Below are positions 1 through 12,290 of a DNA stretch of 64,000 nt, one piece after another (position 1 is the first letter of the stretch; each line of letters begins with the position of its first letter). Source of the stretch: Lithospermum erythrorhizon (Eukaryota; Streptophyta; Magnoliopsida; Boraginales; Boraginaceae). The translations under genes were made by a program, and so were the position numbers. The notes below the pieces were generated by a model. The model saw nothing but the letters and a program-made list of their open reading frames with translations. It did no database searches and was not told the origin of the DNA. The stretch spans positions 620,001-684,000 of the forward strand of contig JADFUC010002313.1 of the NCBI GenBank assembly GCA_019722365.1. The letters run 5' to 3'.

Positions 1-1898
1 TCTAATATAAGTATTTTGAATGATGCTCTCCGGATATGAGAATGTTGGTGTCTTCGAAAATGAAAATAAGTAAAAGTGATCCTTTTTGCAAAAACGCATC
101 ATAAAAAGTAATGCTATTTTGATGGCATTTCTTAGTGAAGATTTTGCTTTTTCCTTCTAAACCAAAAAGAGTTGGTCTCACTTTACACCACTCTTACGTT
201 ATGGATCATACCTTAATCTTACATAGTGCGTTCCAAGCAATGAATTTTTTTACATCTTAAAAATAAAATTAAACTGTACTACATACACTACTACTGTGTA
301 ATAGTTGCATTATTGTGAAACAACTATTCCTTCCATCATGAAGCATTCACATTTTGAATTTTGTTCGTTTTAAGCTTTGGCCATTGTTTTATTTGTATTG
401 TATAATACTTGATAAAACTATATCAATAAAATAACATTTTGAACTCTTTCGAATTGATATATTTTTTTATAAAATATTGTACAATAAATAAATATTTAAT
501 ATCAAAGTTTGAAAATTCTGATTATAAAAATGAAACAAATCTTTAATGGGATGGAAGGGAATCAATCTAGTGGTAGACTAGAATGGGGATAAATAAATGA
601 AAAGGTAAACAAGTGTTCTACGGGTATTTATGCAGAATGTTATTACTAATATACGATGTAAGGTTAATTGTCGATTTGGTCGTAGATAGTGAGAATGTGG
701 TCGGGTTACAAATTATTTTTCATATAAGTTATATTATTATAATAAAATAGTTTGGAAAGTGCATTAGTATTACAATATGGTTCAAAATGGCAATATTGAA
801 TATTCGTTTTCTCATTTAACATTTAAAATCGGAACGAATCGCATCTGCTTTTAAACATATTGCAATATTGTTATTTTAGGAAATAATAATCATGTATACT
901 TGCATTCTTTTGAAACAATTGCTTCTCATGTATGCATCAAATCAGTGGCACCCGCCGCACGCCCACACCACTACTCCCTCCGTTTCAAGTTTACCAAAAA
1001 CATTGGCCTCCAGCATCTCAGGTAAAATATTAGTATAATGTTATTATACTTTTCTAAAAATCTTAGAATTTGTTTTCAATTTATTCTCTAAAACAATTGC
1101 TTCTCATGCATAGGATATGAATATATAATCAAACACAACTCATCGACGCGTATTAGTATATGATGTATTGGTCTTAGCTTATTGTTTAAGTATTCGACTT
1201 CATCATTAATCAATTCATTCTAGTTATATCTTTTGACGAATAAAATAAATTTGATGACCATTAAAAGCAAAAAAACAATAGCCACGGTAATATTATTTCA
1301 CTTTTGCTTTTCCTTTTCCTTTAATTAAAATCTCTATCTAACCATATTTTCATGATTACGTCCGTGTGTAAATAACAAAAGGTGTAGACAATATTCTTCC
1401 ATAATTAGTTCCATGTTAGCTTGTCCATGATCATATATCGTCTAGCAAGAAGCTAGAAATCATATGCATCTCTATCTCTATGTATGTTTTACCTTTCTAA
1501 TTTGTCATTGCAACCACCCCCGCCTCTTGTTTTTCTCCTTTTTAATTTAATATTTTGCCCAATGACTTTTAAGCTGGGGATAATTTTGGTTAGTAAATCA
1601 ATAAACGTCCCGCAAATCTATATGAACTTGAACTTGATAATGAAGTATAGGAAGAAATTAATTGGGGTTAAAAAAAGTAAAAGCTAAGTTTTATTATTAG
1701 ATGTGGAGTAATTTGTAATATTTTACCCAAAAAAAGCTTATGTTATTTATATATATAAACCGGTATATATACTAATTACACAAGAAAGCAAAGAGTGTTT
1801 AGATAATTAATTAGTGGAAAGTTACAGCATAAAATGGTAACAAAATAAATTGGAATAAGAAAACTTCTAATATACAACATGACCATTTAAAGGTTTTT
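1..1898. other. AT-rich intergenic sequence, downstream of the SMXL3-type gene
   Basis: No coding region, RNA gene or bounded repeat could be supported. A single MITE-like end (ctccctccgtttc, about 975-988) has no visible partner end nearby. The last part lies just beyond the stop of the minus-strand SMXL3-type gene and should contain its 3' UTR. No clear polyadenylation signal could be singled out in such AT-rich DNA. Confidence 0.5.
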
Positions 1899-4800
1899 TT
1901 ACTCCTCTAGTTTAAAGACAATGCACCTATCTACATTCTCAAGGAACCCACCACCACCATCATCATCAACCAACTGATTTTCCCTACTTCCATCACTATC
2001 AAAACATAGATTCAAATCTAATGAAATTGAAGGAGAGCAACCTCTTGATGGCCTAAAATTCAAGCTTTCACAACTCAAAATAATTATTGCATCACCAAGA
2101 ACTACTTCTTCACCACAAGAATTTGTCACCTTTCCTCTTTCCATAGCCCTATTGATTCCCTTTTGAGAACAATAATCTACTTGATCCATATCTTCCATAT
2201 AGAACACACGATGAGGATTAAACGACACCGCCCGAGCAAATCTCCCAATGTAACTACAACTTTGATCATCTCTACATCTTTTGCTCTTACCAAATTCTTC
2301 AATTGAATTTGCCCTTATTGATGATGAGAAACTGCTTAGTGAAATTGCTTCAAAGTTTGAGTATGACCCAAAAACAATTCTTGCTAATTCTTTAGCAATT
2401 TTCTCTTTTGATTCAACATCTTGACCTTGGAATAGGAACCATGTTTCTTGCTTTGTTTCTCCACTTGTTTGGTTGGCTTTTCTTTTGACCATTCGGGACC
2501 TACATTGCAATACGGTTCCAGCAATCTCGGGAATGGATTCTTTATTCCCTGGAATGGTTTTCTCTAATGCATGGCAAATGATGTTTAGATTCTTAGAGCT
2601 GAATGTTGTGAACCTTTGAACATAGTCCATCTCCATAGTTTCACTTGAAGATGTTGAAGTATTAGGATTGTTCAACTCCAATCCTTGTATTCCATCGGCA
2701 TTCGGCTCATAAATTGACATTCCGACGCTTGTTTGGTAATGATGATTACAAGAAAATAAGGAATCGGATGTTGAAGCAGGCAAAGTTAATGATCTTTCAA
2801 GAGATTTGGATTTTTTGTGGACTGAATTGCAAATTGAGCTCCATTTTTTGCGGAGTTGCTGGACCGAGGTACAACTCTTCAAAAGATGGAAAAAGGAGAA
2901 CACAAGTATTCTTATTAGACAATGCTTTAACTTGAAATAAAATATCATCATTTAATATTATAGAAGTTACACTTATGTGATCTATTTCAAATGTTCACTT
3001 TCATAACGTTTATTATTTGACCCTTTTATAGCTCCCAATATATATAAGATGAAATAATCCGTAATATTGGCTAGATATTTGAAATGCTATAAAATTGGAA
3101 GACTATATATTGATTATATTTGACACATCAAAATTGATATTTACATGCCAAAAAATGAGTTCTTTAACAAGAATACTCTTATATATTTTATACGAGATGT
3201 GTCGAGGCATGCTTCAGTGATAAAGGAAGCGAGAGTGTTAATCTTCGATATCAGAGACCTTTTTATCGATTAATGAGTTGAAATGCAAGTAACGTAATAC
3301 CGTATTGAAGTGGTTTAAGAAAGGCTACCGTCCTGGGTTGAAGCGCGTCAAGCGATTCACATAACTTGCTTGATAAAGGCGAAGCGCCGGGCCAGATTAG
3401 TGTGAAGCGGTTTATTTTATTTTATTTTATACAAGAATGATTAATCCGTGGCCTATTGGCCTAGGCTTGAGCCTCATTCATTTGCTTAGTTTATAATTTA
3501 ATTAATGTTTGATATCATATGTAATTTATTGTAACTTCGAGAAAAAATACAAGAATGATTAATACGTTTAGCGTTATTTGAATTGCGATCTATTAAGATA
3601 CGTTCATTAATCTAAAATATAATACTGCTACATACACAAATTAAAGATATCAAAGACTACAGTTTTAACTGTTCATATGGTCATATGGATAAATATGGAT
3701 ATGTTTTTTTAGTATTTTTACTAACTTATAAGTTAAGTAAACAATTCAATCAAACGTCTTTTTAAGTATGGTGTGTTTAATTATTCCAGAAATAGTTATC
3801 AAAAGAAGATCTGGAAATATTTAGGAGTAAGTGGAAACCTGGTCATCATTGTTTGGTCTTTTGCTCTCAACATTTCGAAGCCATGAAGGAAGGCTTGACA
3901 ATGTTGACTCACAATTGCATCTTTTCACTTGTAAATTCCGTATTTCAACTTCCAATTTGCTCAAACAAACTTCACAACAATTATTCTCTTTCTCACCCCT
4001 TATGTTAAGTTGACATGAACCTTTTTCATCTCTCTTATTTCTTGCATCTCTTTGGTTGTCACTGATCAAGAAATGGCAACAAAAGCATACAAAAGATAAA
4101 TCAGAGAGGACCATTTTTCATTCAATACATGCTAGAAGGAAAAATCTCATAAAAATTACTACCTTCAATTCAACTAATAATTGACCTTTCGAATTTTTGA
4201 AACAACATAATTAATCTTGATGATAAGAATTGATAACTTTGTTCGTTATCAAAACAACGTAACAACACAAAATGTTTGAACTTTTAATTTATCAGTAAGA
4301 ATTTGAAGAAAAGAAAAAAAAAGTTGAACAAACACATGGAATGAAGATTCAAATGAAAAGTTAGAAGAAGCAAATAAATTGTTTTACCTCTCAAGTTGGA
4401 GACTCAATCCTAAGTTTCCTGCAGGTAAAATAAGAGGATGCAAACCCCAAACCCTTTCAAGCGATTGATGATCACCAGTTCTACACTTCATGTATGTTTG
4501 GAAAGTGGCCATGCCCAAAAGCCAAAAATTCGTCCTCTCCTCAAATCCATAAATCAATCTCCCCACCTCCATAATCATATGTTCCACAGGGCAATAATAA
4601 CCCCTCCCTAATTGCCCATCATTAAAACAATTACTAATCCTGTAATCACTAATCCACTTAAGATCTCCTAAACACAAAATGACCCCTTTATCTAATAAGC
4701 TCCTCACTAAGCATGTCAACCCTCCTATCTTTTCTTGAACTTCTTCCCTATGCAATTTTGCAAAAGATTGAAGAGTTATACTAATCAACTTAACCTCTTT

Positions 4801-5586
4801 CATATCATCAGGAATAATATGATCACTCTTTTCAAATTTTTCCAGCACCCCTTTAATTACACTATCTATACTCTGAATGCACTCACCAACCACTACAATA
4901 CTTTTCCCTCTCCTCTTAATTAGGATTTCTATTACACTATCCACATCATCTTCAATCTCCCTTGATGATGAAAAGTTGGTTTGTTTTGATGAGTTATTAT
5001 CATTATCCTTCATAGATGGAGAAGAAGGAGGGGGGCATTCTGGGGTATTTATAACAATGGCTTGTTCAACATTGCTTTTCACTTTAGTGCTTGAAAAGCC
5101 AGCTTCCTTCATGACTCTACTAACACTAGGATCATCAAGAATAGAGATAATAAGCTGTTCCAGCTCTATTTTAATAACTAAAATAGGCTGTTGTTGATTT
5201 TCAATAGAACCTCTTCTTTGATGAGCTTGAGCTCTTTTGAAAGCTGCAACAAGGGCATTGGAAATTGCAGGCTGCTGTTCACAATGAGAATAATTATTAT
5301 AAGGCCCTAACATGGGGGTATTGGAGGAAGAGGAAGAGACAGGGAGGCGGTTGAGGGCGACGTTGAAGCAGAGCTCAAGAGCTCTGCATTGAAGGGGGTG
5401 GGAATGAGATTGTAGACAAGCTTTTCTGAACAATCCAGTGGAAGAAGAAAGCATGGTATTGGCTACATGAAGAGGAGTTACTTGTGCATGCCCTCGCTGT
5501 CTAGCGAGGGCGACCGCTTGCTTTACTAAGCAAGCGGCCTCTGCAGCGAGAGCTTGATCAACCGAGCAACCTCCTGCAGCTCTCAT
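1899..5586 (-). CDS. SMXL3: SMXL3-type protein (SUPPRESSOR OF MAX2 1-LIKE, Clp/HSP101-like)
   Basis: Three coding exons: 4388-5586, 3839-4061 and 1899-2876. All junctions are GT-AG and the phases agree (1199+223+978 nt), giving 799 aa. The N-terminus (MRAAGGCSVDQAL, then RRGHAQVTPLHVANTMLSSS) is the double Clp-N domain of the plant SMXL family. It includes the family signatures HPLQCRALELCFNVALNRLP and AFKRAQAHQRRGSIE. A degenerate first NTPase domain (VVVGEC, no GKT) and a degenerate second one (FQGQDVESKEKIAKELA) follow. An EAR motif, LDLNL, lies about 40 residues from the end. The length fits Arabidopsis SMXL3 (about 815 aa) better than SMXL4/5 (over 1000 aa). No RGKT degron is seen in the second domain, as expected for the strigolactone-insensitive SMXL3/4/5 clade. 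That clade acts as nuclear repressors promoting phloem formation. Clade assignment is by recalled similarity. Confidence 0.93.
2877..3838 (-). other. Intron 2 of the SMXL3-type gene, with repeat-like insert
   Basis: This 962-nt intron starts with GTTTCC after CAG (exon end 3839) and ends TTTTGAAG before exon 3 (start 2876). Around 3200-3420 it holds a GC-richer patch with repeated 'gaagcgc' and 'aagcg' words, followed by a short (ttta)n-like run at about 3414-3430. This looks like a transposon remnant inside the intron. Intron 1 (4062-4387) is short and ordinary. Confidence 0.55.
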
Positions 5587-7130
5587 GGCTCGAAACTAGT
5601 CGGGATGATAATCTAATATATTAGATAAGTTAAATTTGATGAAATCTTAAACAATCGACTGGCTGGATTTATTAACTAGAAATGGTAGGTTCTTGTTAAA
5701 ATTAGCTATCTGAGTTTGAAACTAAAATAATATTTATACAAGTGTTTGCTTCATGAAGATGCTAAATAAATTAGAAACAATGATGGGTTTTTTGGTTGCA
5801 TGAACATTGGTTATATAGTATATTTAGGCACTAGCTAGCAAGATTGGATGAATGAGTGATAAGGCTGTTCTTTACTTGCAGATGAGGTAAAAATTAAGGG
5901 GTCCAGAGAGTCAAATTTGTAGTGGAAATAAAGTGGAGTTCATGTGTTGGAAAAGGAGGATGGAGGAATGAAACAGTGCCAAATTAAAGGAAGTCAGCTT
6001 TATTATTTGTTCTTCTTAATTATTATGAATGCAATATGCATGGATTGTGGAAGTGGGACTCAACCTTTCATGCAATTCTTACTTGTACTTGGATTAATTT
6101 AATCCAAAAGGCTAATGACTTAGATTCCAATTCCCATATCCATCAATTGTTGAACGTAACAAACATACCTACACATATCCAACATTATCGTGCCGATTTC
6201 TTTTGGGAACGCATCAAAGTTACTAGAAAATTTTGGACAAATGAAAATCAACACTTTATATATATATAAAGTCAAGCAAGCATATAAATGGAGCTAAAAT
6301 TCCCCTGATTTTAGGCTCTGGGCACGAGCATCCCAATTCTGAAACATTAATCCGATCAATTGAAACTTCGATCAATGAATCATTGATATTATTAACAAGA
6401 AGAAAGTGAACGAACATCATGAAAAATATGTTACTATTAATTAAATAATAATCATCAAGCCGATGAATACAAATATTAATATGTTTAACAAATTTGACCA
6501 TTAATATAAAATTGATGGAAATATTCAAATATAGAATTTTATGATGAACTTTATTGTTAACATAATCATTTTGGTTAGCAAAGAGTTCTCTTAACAAAAG
6601 ACAAGTGGTTTTAATTTTGGATTACTGAAAGACTCGAAACATTCGTTCTACGAATTGAGTTAGTACTAAGTTATGCACTTAACATTTGCTAAGATTGATA
6701 AAGTTTGGCAAGTCATCAACTAATTGATACTCATATGTAACAACGTGATCTGAACCTCTGATAAATCAAGATTGAAGAAGAGGAAGGAATGAAGATATAT
6801 ACAAGGGGCATGGTAAAGGTCTGAAACATTGTGGGGACTGTCTGTCTTAAGGAATCGGGAAATGTGTAGAAATCTTTTTTCTTCCGGACTCATTCTGAGA
6901 CACAAGGAATAAAGGGGTTTCGTTTTTGTTAAAGATCGATCACTTCCTCGCTCTTTTCATTCTTTTTCAGATTTAACCCTTTACGCTGTACATACATGCA
7001 GAGCACATATAATTCACACTCACTTACAGATGTTATTTTGCAGATGTCCGTCGGAATGGCATACACGAGGCCGATTGGGATAGCAATGTTAAGGTGTCTT
7101 ATTGTCCCAATTTGTTGTAAAAATCGTACT
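5587..7130. other. 5' flank of the SMXL3-type gene
   Basis: The promoter and 5' UTR of the minus-strand SMXL3-type gene must lie at the left of this stretch. No CDS, RNA gene or clearly bounded repeat was recognised. The right edge meets the left LTR of a copia element. Confidence 0.4.
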
Positions 7131-7730
7131 TGTGTTTAAGCATCTTATTATAGAGATGCAGATAGGATTACAAATTACATAAAAATTGCGAAGAAATTAA
7201 ATACTTGTGAGATAATACTTGGTATGTCACTGCGATATATTATAGTAATCCCAAAGGAAATGGAAATACTTAGGAAAGTTCAACATAATGGGGAAGAAAT
7301 AAATTATAGATGAAACTTGACAATTTATCTTTCTGAGATAATGTAGATTATAAATGAATAAATAGTTTAAAATTTAAAAGCTATTTTATAAGCTAAACCA
7401 AAAATATATAGTTTTTCTATATTAAGAATCATTTAGTTCTGATTCGAATGAGGTAGAAGTATTTATAGCGAAAATAGAACTGGCAAAATATACCGGCGTC
7501 GGGACCGGTGTTGAATTAAAGGCTTTAATCGAACATGGATCGACACGGTCCCGAACTCATTTGTCTTCCAGATCTTATCCGAGGTGTTGGGGACTTGCGA
7601 CGCAGTCGGCTTCGCATTTGGGGGCTTCGTAATGTCTTCATTTGGGTTAGGGACTTGGGTAGGAAGTTTAAAACCAGGCCAGTCCACGAACTCTAACTTG
7701 ACAGCGATAGCTTCCGGCGTATCCCAATCT
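7131..7730 (-). repeat. Left LTR (3' LTR) of the copia element
   Basis: Aligns with about 11748-12290 over its whole length, with many substitutions and small indels. It begins TGTGTTTAAG against TGTTATAACA in the partner. The inner (right) boundary is approximate. Confidence 0.65.
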
Positions 7731-8559
7731 AAAACTTTTGGGCAGATAAATGCTTGAATAACATGACTTTACGATATCGCAGTAAGCAAAAGAAGCTGCA
7801 AGATGTCTTAAGCATTTTTAGGATGTGCTAAGATAGTGAACAAGTAATGCGGGAATGCACCCGGATGCGGATATTGGTTATGCCTCGGACGTTGCCCCAG
7901 TATGGGCAAGCTAACGGTCCCAATGTTTAGCGAAAGTTGAGACAACTGGCGAAACTTACTCTGTGGAGTTGACCGTAAACATATCAGTGGGTTATCACAG
8001 ATGCAAAACTTGCTTCCCTTGAATTCTCTTATCACCTACCGAGAGCTGATATTAGCATCAATGTGCTTAGATCTCTCTCATGATGAACACGATATTGGTT
8101 AAGCATATTGCATAAACTATCCGCGATATACCATAACTTGATGCGTGATATAGCCCCAATCCAACTAGCTGATCTTCGGCCGGATACCTCATTAGTAACT
8201 ACGCCAGAGTGCATATATTACATCTCGGTAGTAGAGCGAAGGTCGTAAATGGATGCGTACGTGGCTCTCGACTCACTGTGAGAACCACCCGAGGAATAAA
8301 TACTTAACCCAGGACATGAACCTTACACGTGCAAATGCCAGCGTTAATGGAATCGAAAATGTCACAGAAATTAAGCCGGCTATCGCCCACCGTAACAAAG
8401 ACGATATCGAAGCGTCTATTTAAGATAGCGAAAAATCACTCTTTTACGACACACTTGATGTTCTTTACTAGAGATTGACCATGAACACACTCCGCAACAT
8501 GCAATATGGTCTAGTGTAGACATGGCGTCACATCAAACTTCCAGCTTCATGGCATAAGG

Positions 8560-9125
8560 TATGCGTTCCATATATACCTTCTCAATAGACGATTTAGGTG
8601 CAATGCAACAGACAGACATGTATTTGAAAAACTAGGAGTTTCAATTGGTGTAGCAGCACTCATACCAAATCTGGACAGAACCTTCTTAACATAGTCTTTA
8701 CATGATAGAAAAACAACCGGCTTTATCGCCGATGTCTCGTATCCAAAATTTTAACAGAAGCCCAAATCAACTGACACAAACTTCGAGACTAAAGTAAACC
8801 GCGGGTTTTTGAATATCGAACTTCTTAGCTGCGGTATGAGCATGTCGTCTACATACGATCTGAAGTAGATAAGGGAATCATCTAACTAACCTAGTTGCTT
8901 AGTAAACCTGATTGTCATATGGACTCCTCGAATACCCAATCTCGAAATCATCAGCGATCAAATCTCTTGTACATTTGATAGAGGCGCTTCCAATCCATAC
9001 AAGATTTCTTGACACCGCAAACATAATGCTTTCTTTTCGGGTTCCTAGAAACCATACGAGTTAAGGTCATATAAATCTCTTCATCCAGTCTCCATATAAG
9101 AAAAATTGTCTTGACATGCTTCTTT
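8560..9125 (-). pseudogene. Copia reverse transcriptase fragment
   Basis: The minus strand carries, in shifting frames, the copia reverse transcriptase blocks: the DVKT..GDLDEEIYM region (about 9070-9120), the KKS..WK..YQ.YKRFD region (about 8960-9030) and IYFRSYVDDM (about 8841-8870). YVDDM is the catalytic motif of Ty1/copia reverse transcriptases. No frame stays open across the blocks, so no functional enzyme is encoded. The rest of pol (integrase upstream, RNase H downstream) should lie to the right and left respectively, but is too decayed for me to place. Confidence 0.75.
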
Positions 9126-11747
9126 CGAGCTTAGAGTCACATTATGCAATTACAACAAAATTACTCGATAAATATGTATGACTACGGTGAAAATATCTCG
9201 TTATGTCAAACTCCCCCACTACGACTAAAACCTACATGACCGCTCTAGCTTTATATTGTATCCCCTCAGATGGTGATAAACCTTCTTTCTTCTTGAATAT
9301 CCACTCGCAAGTGACAACCTTTCTTATTCTTTGGTTTTTCTAGCCTACTCTGGTCGATTCTTAGAAGTGATTCAATTTCATCTCAGCGAGGAAGCGAAGC
9401 CATTGGGAGGCGACTCGGTAACTAGTTACAATTTCTTTATAAGAAAGCTGGCTTATGAATATCAACTTTCTCTACAACCTGTAAAGCAAAAGGCCCAACA
9501 TATCCTCATAACCATACCTCATAGGAGGTACTTCATAATTAGCTCTTCTAGGACGATCAAAAAGCCATCTTGTGATGTTCGTTTGGGGATATGGAACGGA
9601 TGTTTACACTTTCTAGCGTATTGAGAAAAAGCATTCTCGCCGTCATTATTAACAATAGAATCTTTCTTATAAATACAACTTCCCAAAACCACTTTACGCT
9701 TCAACTGAGTATGATTTTATGGTTGAACTAAACATAGAATTCTCGTCAAATATTATATTTACGCTCGAGAATAACTCATCTCGGGAAGATGACCAGAATT
9801 TTATACTACTTTTCGCTTGCATCCGTAGCCTACAAATATATCATTATTTACCCTTGGTTTCTAAACACCCTCATTCACATGATAATAAAAGCGGTGTAGC
9901 CAAAGACTCTCGAACCTATATAATCCCGGTAGACTTATTAGACCCCGCCATTGGAGTTTTCAAATTAATACATATTGAGGATCACGGATTTATTAGATAA
10001 GCGGTGTTGACTACTTACGCCCAAAACTCTTATCAACTGACATTTGAGCATACATCGAGCTCTCCCCCATAAGTCACGATTCATAGCGTTACAGCCTTTA
10101 CCGTTATGCTTTGGGTGTATGTACTTTAACCGTATGATACCTAGAAATCACTTTCCGCCTTACAAAACTCATCAAACTTCAGAGATAGAATTCGAGCCAA
10201 TATCGATCACCTTGGTAAGCTTGACGCTTCTTCTTGTTGATTTTTTACCAAAGTCTTCCCGATCCTTGAAGTGCTTGACATCTTTTTTGCTTCATAATAA
10301 AGACTCAATGTCGTCAATCAACGATAGAAAATATTTGTGACCTCCCAGTTTATTTCGTGAAGGATCCCAATAATTGGAGTGGATGTAATCCGATTAATAC
10401 CTTTTGTTTCTATGAGTTGCTTTCGGAATTTGTTAAAGATATGTTTACAAAGGCATAATTAGCTCCTGAAACCCAAGTCTTTCAACACGCGCCAAAGAAG
10501 ATTGTCCCTAGAGAGAATCTGCATCCCTCTCACCGCTCATTGTGACCAAGCCTCATGTAGCACAACTTAGTCATATTGCTGATTATCAACAACGGAGGAT
10601 GCAAACTGACTAGCAGTTTAAGCTAACACCTTGTAAAAGTACAAAGTACCCCGAGCAACACCTTCGAGTCATTATAAAATCACCAACGGACATTTATCCT
10701 CCACGCTTCACCTTTGACGAACCCACTTTATGTCTAGTAGACTCGTGAGAAATCGATTCTTAGTCAGTGGAGCATTACCTAACATCTTCTAAGATCTGAG
10801 GCTTACCATCATCGGTCATAACGTTGAGCACCATCATTGCTGAAGCAGGCGTGGCGTAGAAATATTCTGTGCATTTCTTTGCTGTAATAAGTCGAAAACG
10901 GTTCCCTCTTAAGGCAGGATATGATAAGGCGCTCAGAATCAAGTATCATATCGATTGGCAAAACATGTGGTTATAGAAGCAGCTTCATCCTTTCTCCTCT
11001 TACTGAATTTTGTACTACTCTCGACAACAACGATTACCGGATGCATCAGGTACTTGCCTCTTCTTAGGACAATCGATTTTCGATATCCCTTCTCACTGAT
11101 AATAGCGGATATCTAGTTTTGGACCCGTTTAATTCATTTCTTGAAAACTTCTTTTCCACTTAACAAATTCGATTACTATTAATGAATAATCCAATGACTG
11201 ACTATCCAAATTAGAACCAACATAGCTATGTCTCGGTCACTTGTTATGAAGAAGCGAGATCTAACTTCTTAGAGTTATAGAATCTTTACCATTATTCGTA
11301 GATTCGCTGAAGTTTTCATATGATCTTGCATTAAAAACTACTTGGAGATAAAAGAGCGGCATCTAAATCATCAACATAAATATCAATATTCGCAAATCTA
11401 ATAATATTGTATTTAGTCTGTCTAGGAAAGTGGTCCTCTTGGGATGTACTTTCTATCTGTGACCCAAGCGGTGCTTGACAACAATTTGTTAAGTTAAACA
11501 CGGTCATATCACGGACTTTAGAAACCCAGCCTGATCGACGGCCAGTCTCCTACTCATAAACTTCGTAATAATCTAGCCTCCAGACAATAGCGTCGAGTAT
11601 GACTTTTCCTCCAAAGAATCCCCTCTACGACAATAACCCATAGCCTTGATTAAGCGCGGACCGAAGCTGTTTCTCCATATAAACGTATCTACTTTCAAAC
11701 TTTACTACCCATCTTCGCCCAGTTACGGATCGAGCTCAAATCTTAGT

Positions 11748-12290
11748 TGTTATAACATATCTTGATCTAGGATTGAGAATTACATAAAGTTCTTTGAGGA
11801 AGAAAGTAAATAGGCTCCAAATATTTAGCATTGGTACATCTATAGCGATATGTTAGGACTAATCCGCAGGACCAAAAGCACTGAGAGGATTTCTATAATG
11901 AGGAAGAAATAGATTCTGAGATGAAACAGCGCTATCTTCGGATGTGTAGATTATACGCGGATGAATAGTTTAAAGCCAAAGCCTTCTATAACACTTAAAC
12001 CAGTATATAGACTTTTTCTATGTCGGATGTTTGAGTTATAATGATTTAGAATGAAATTTGAGAAGTATTTATAGCAAAAATCACAATTCAGCATACAAAT
12101 ATCTGGCGATGGGACCCGACTGGTCCACAGGAACTCCGTGTCTTCGGCTCTCACATCCGAGGCGGGACTTGGCGGGTCCTACTTGGTCCCGAACTCGAGC
12201 TGGGCTTCATGTCTTCATTGGTGGGGACTGGGTGGGTTTGCTGACAGAGTCAGAACTCTTGCCGACAACGGTAACCGATTGAGGCATATG
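11748..12290 (-). repeat. Right LTR (5' LTR) of the copia element
   Basis: Partner of the repeat at about 7131-7730. Its left edge lies next to a primer-binding-site-like 12-mer. The right edge is uncertain because no target duplication was recognised. Confidence 0.62.

Larger units (their letters stand above)
7131..12290 (-). mobile_element. Degenerate Ty1/copia LTR retrotransposon, minus orientation
   Basis: Two diverged direct repeats bound the element: about 7131-7730 and about 11748-12290. They share aligned blocks, for example aattacataaa, ggaagaaata and agtatttatagc. Between them, on the minus strand, is a broken copia reverse transcriptase. Near 9070-9120 the strand reads like the family block DVKT-F--GDLDEEIYM, with frame shifts. 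Then follow a KKSCMDWKRLYQMYKRFD-like block (about 8960-9030) and the catalytic YVDDM (8841-8856). A degenerate primer-binding-site-like sequence (gctcaaatctta, 11734-11745) lies just inside the right LTR, which is therefore the 5' LTR. No convincing target duplication was found, and the outer ends are approximate. Many frameshifts and strong LTR divergence indicate an old, dead copy. Confidence 0.8.

Noticed and set aside
545..600. tRNA-like A-box word (ctagtggtagactag)
   Set aside because: No B box at the right distance and no cloverleaf.
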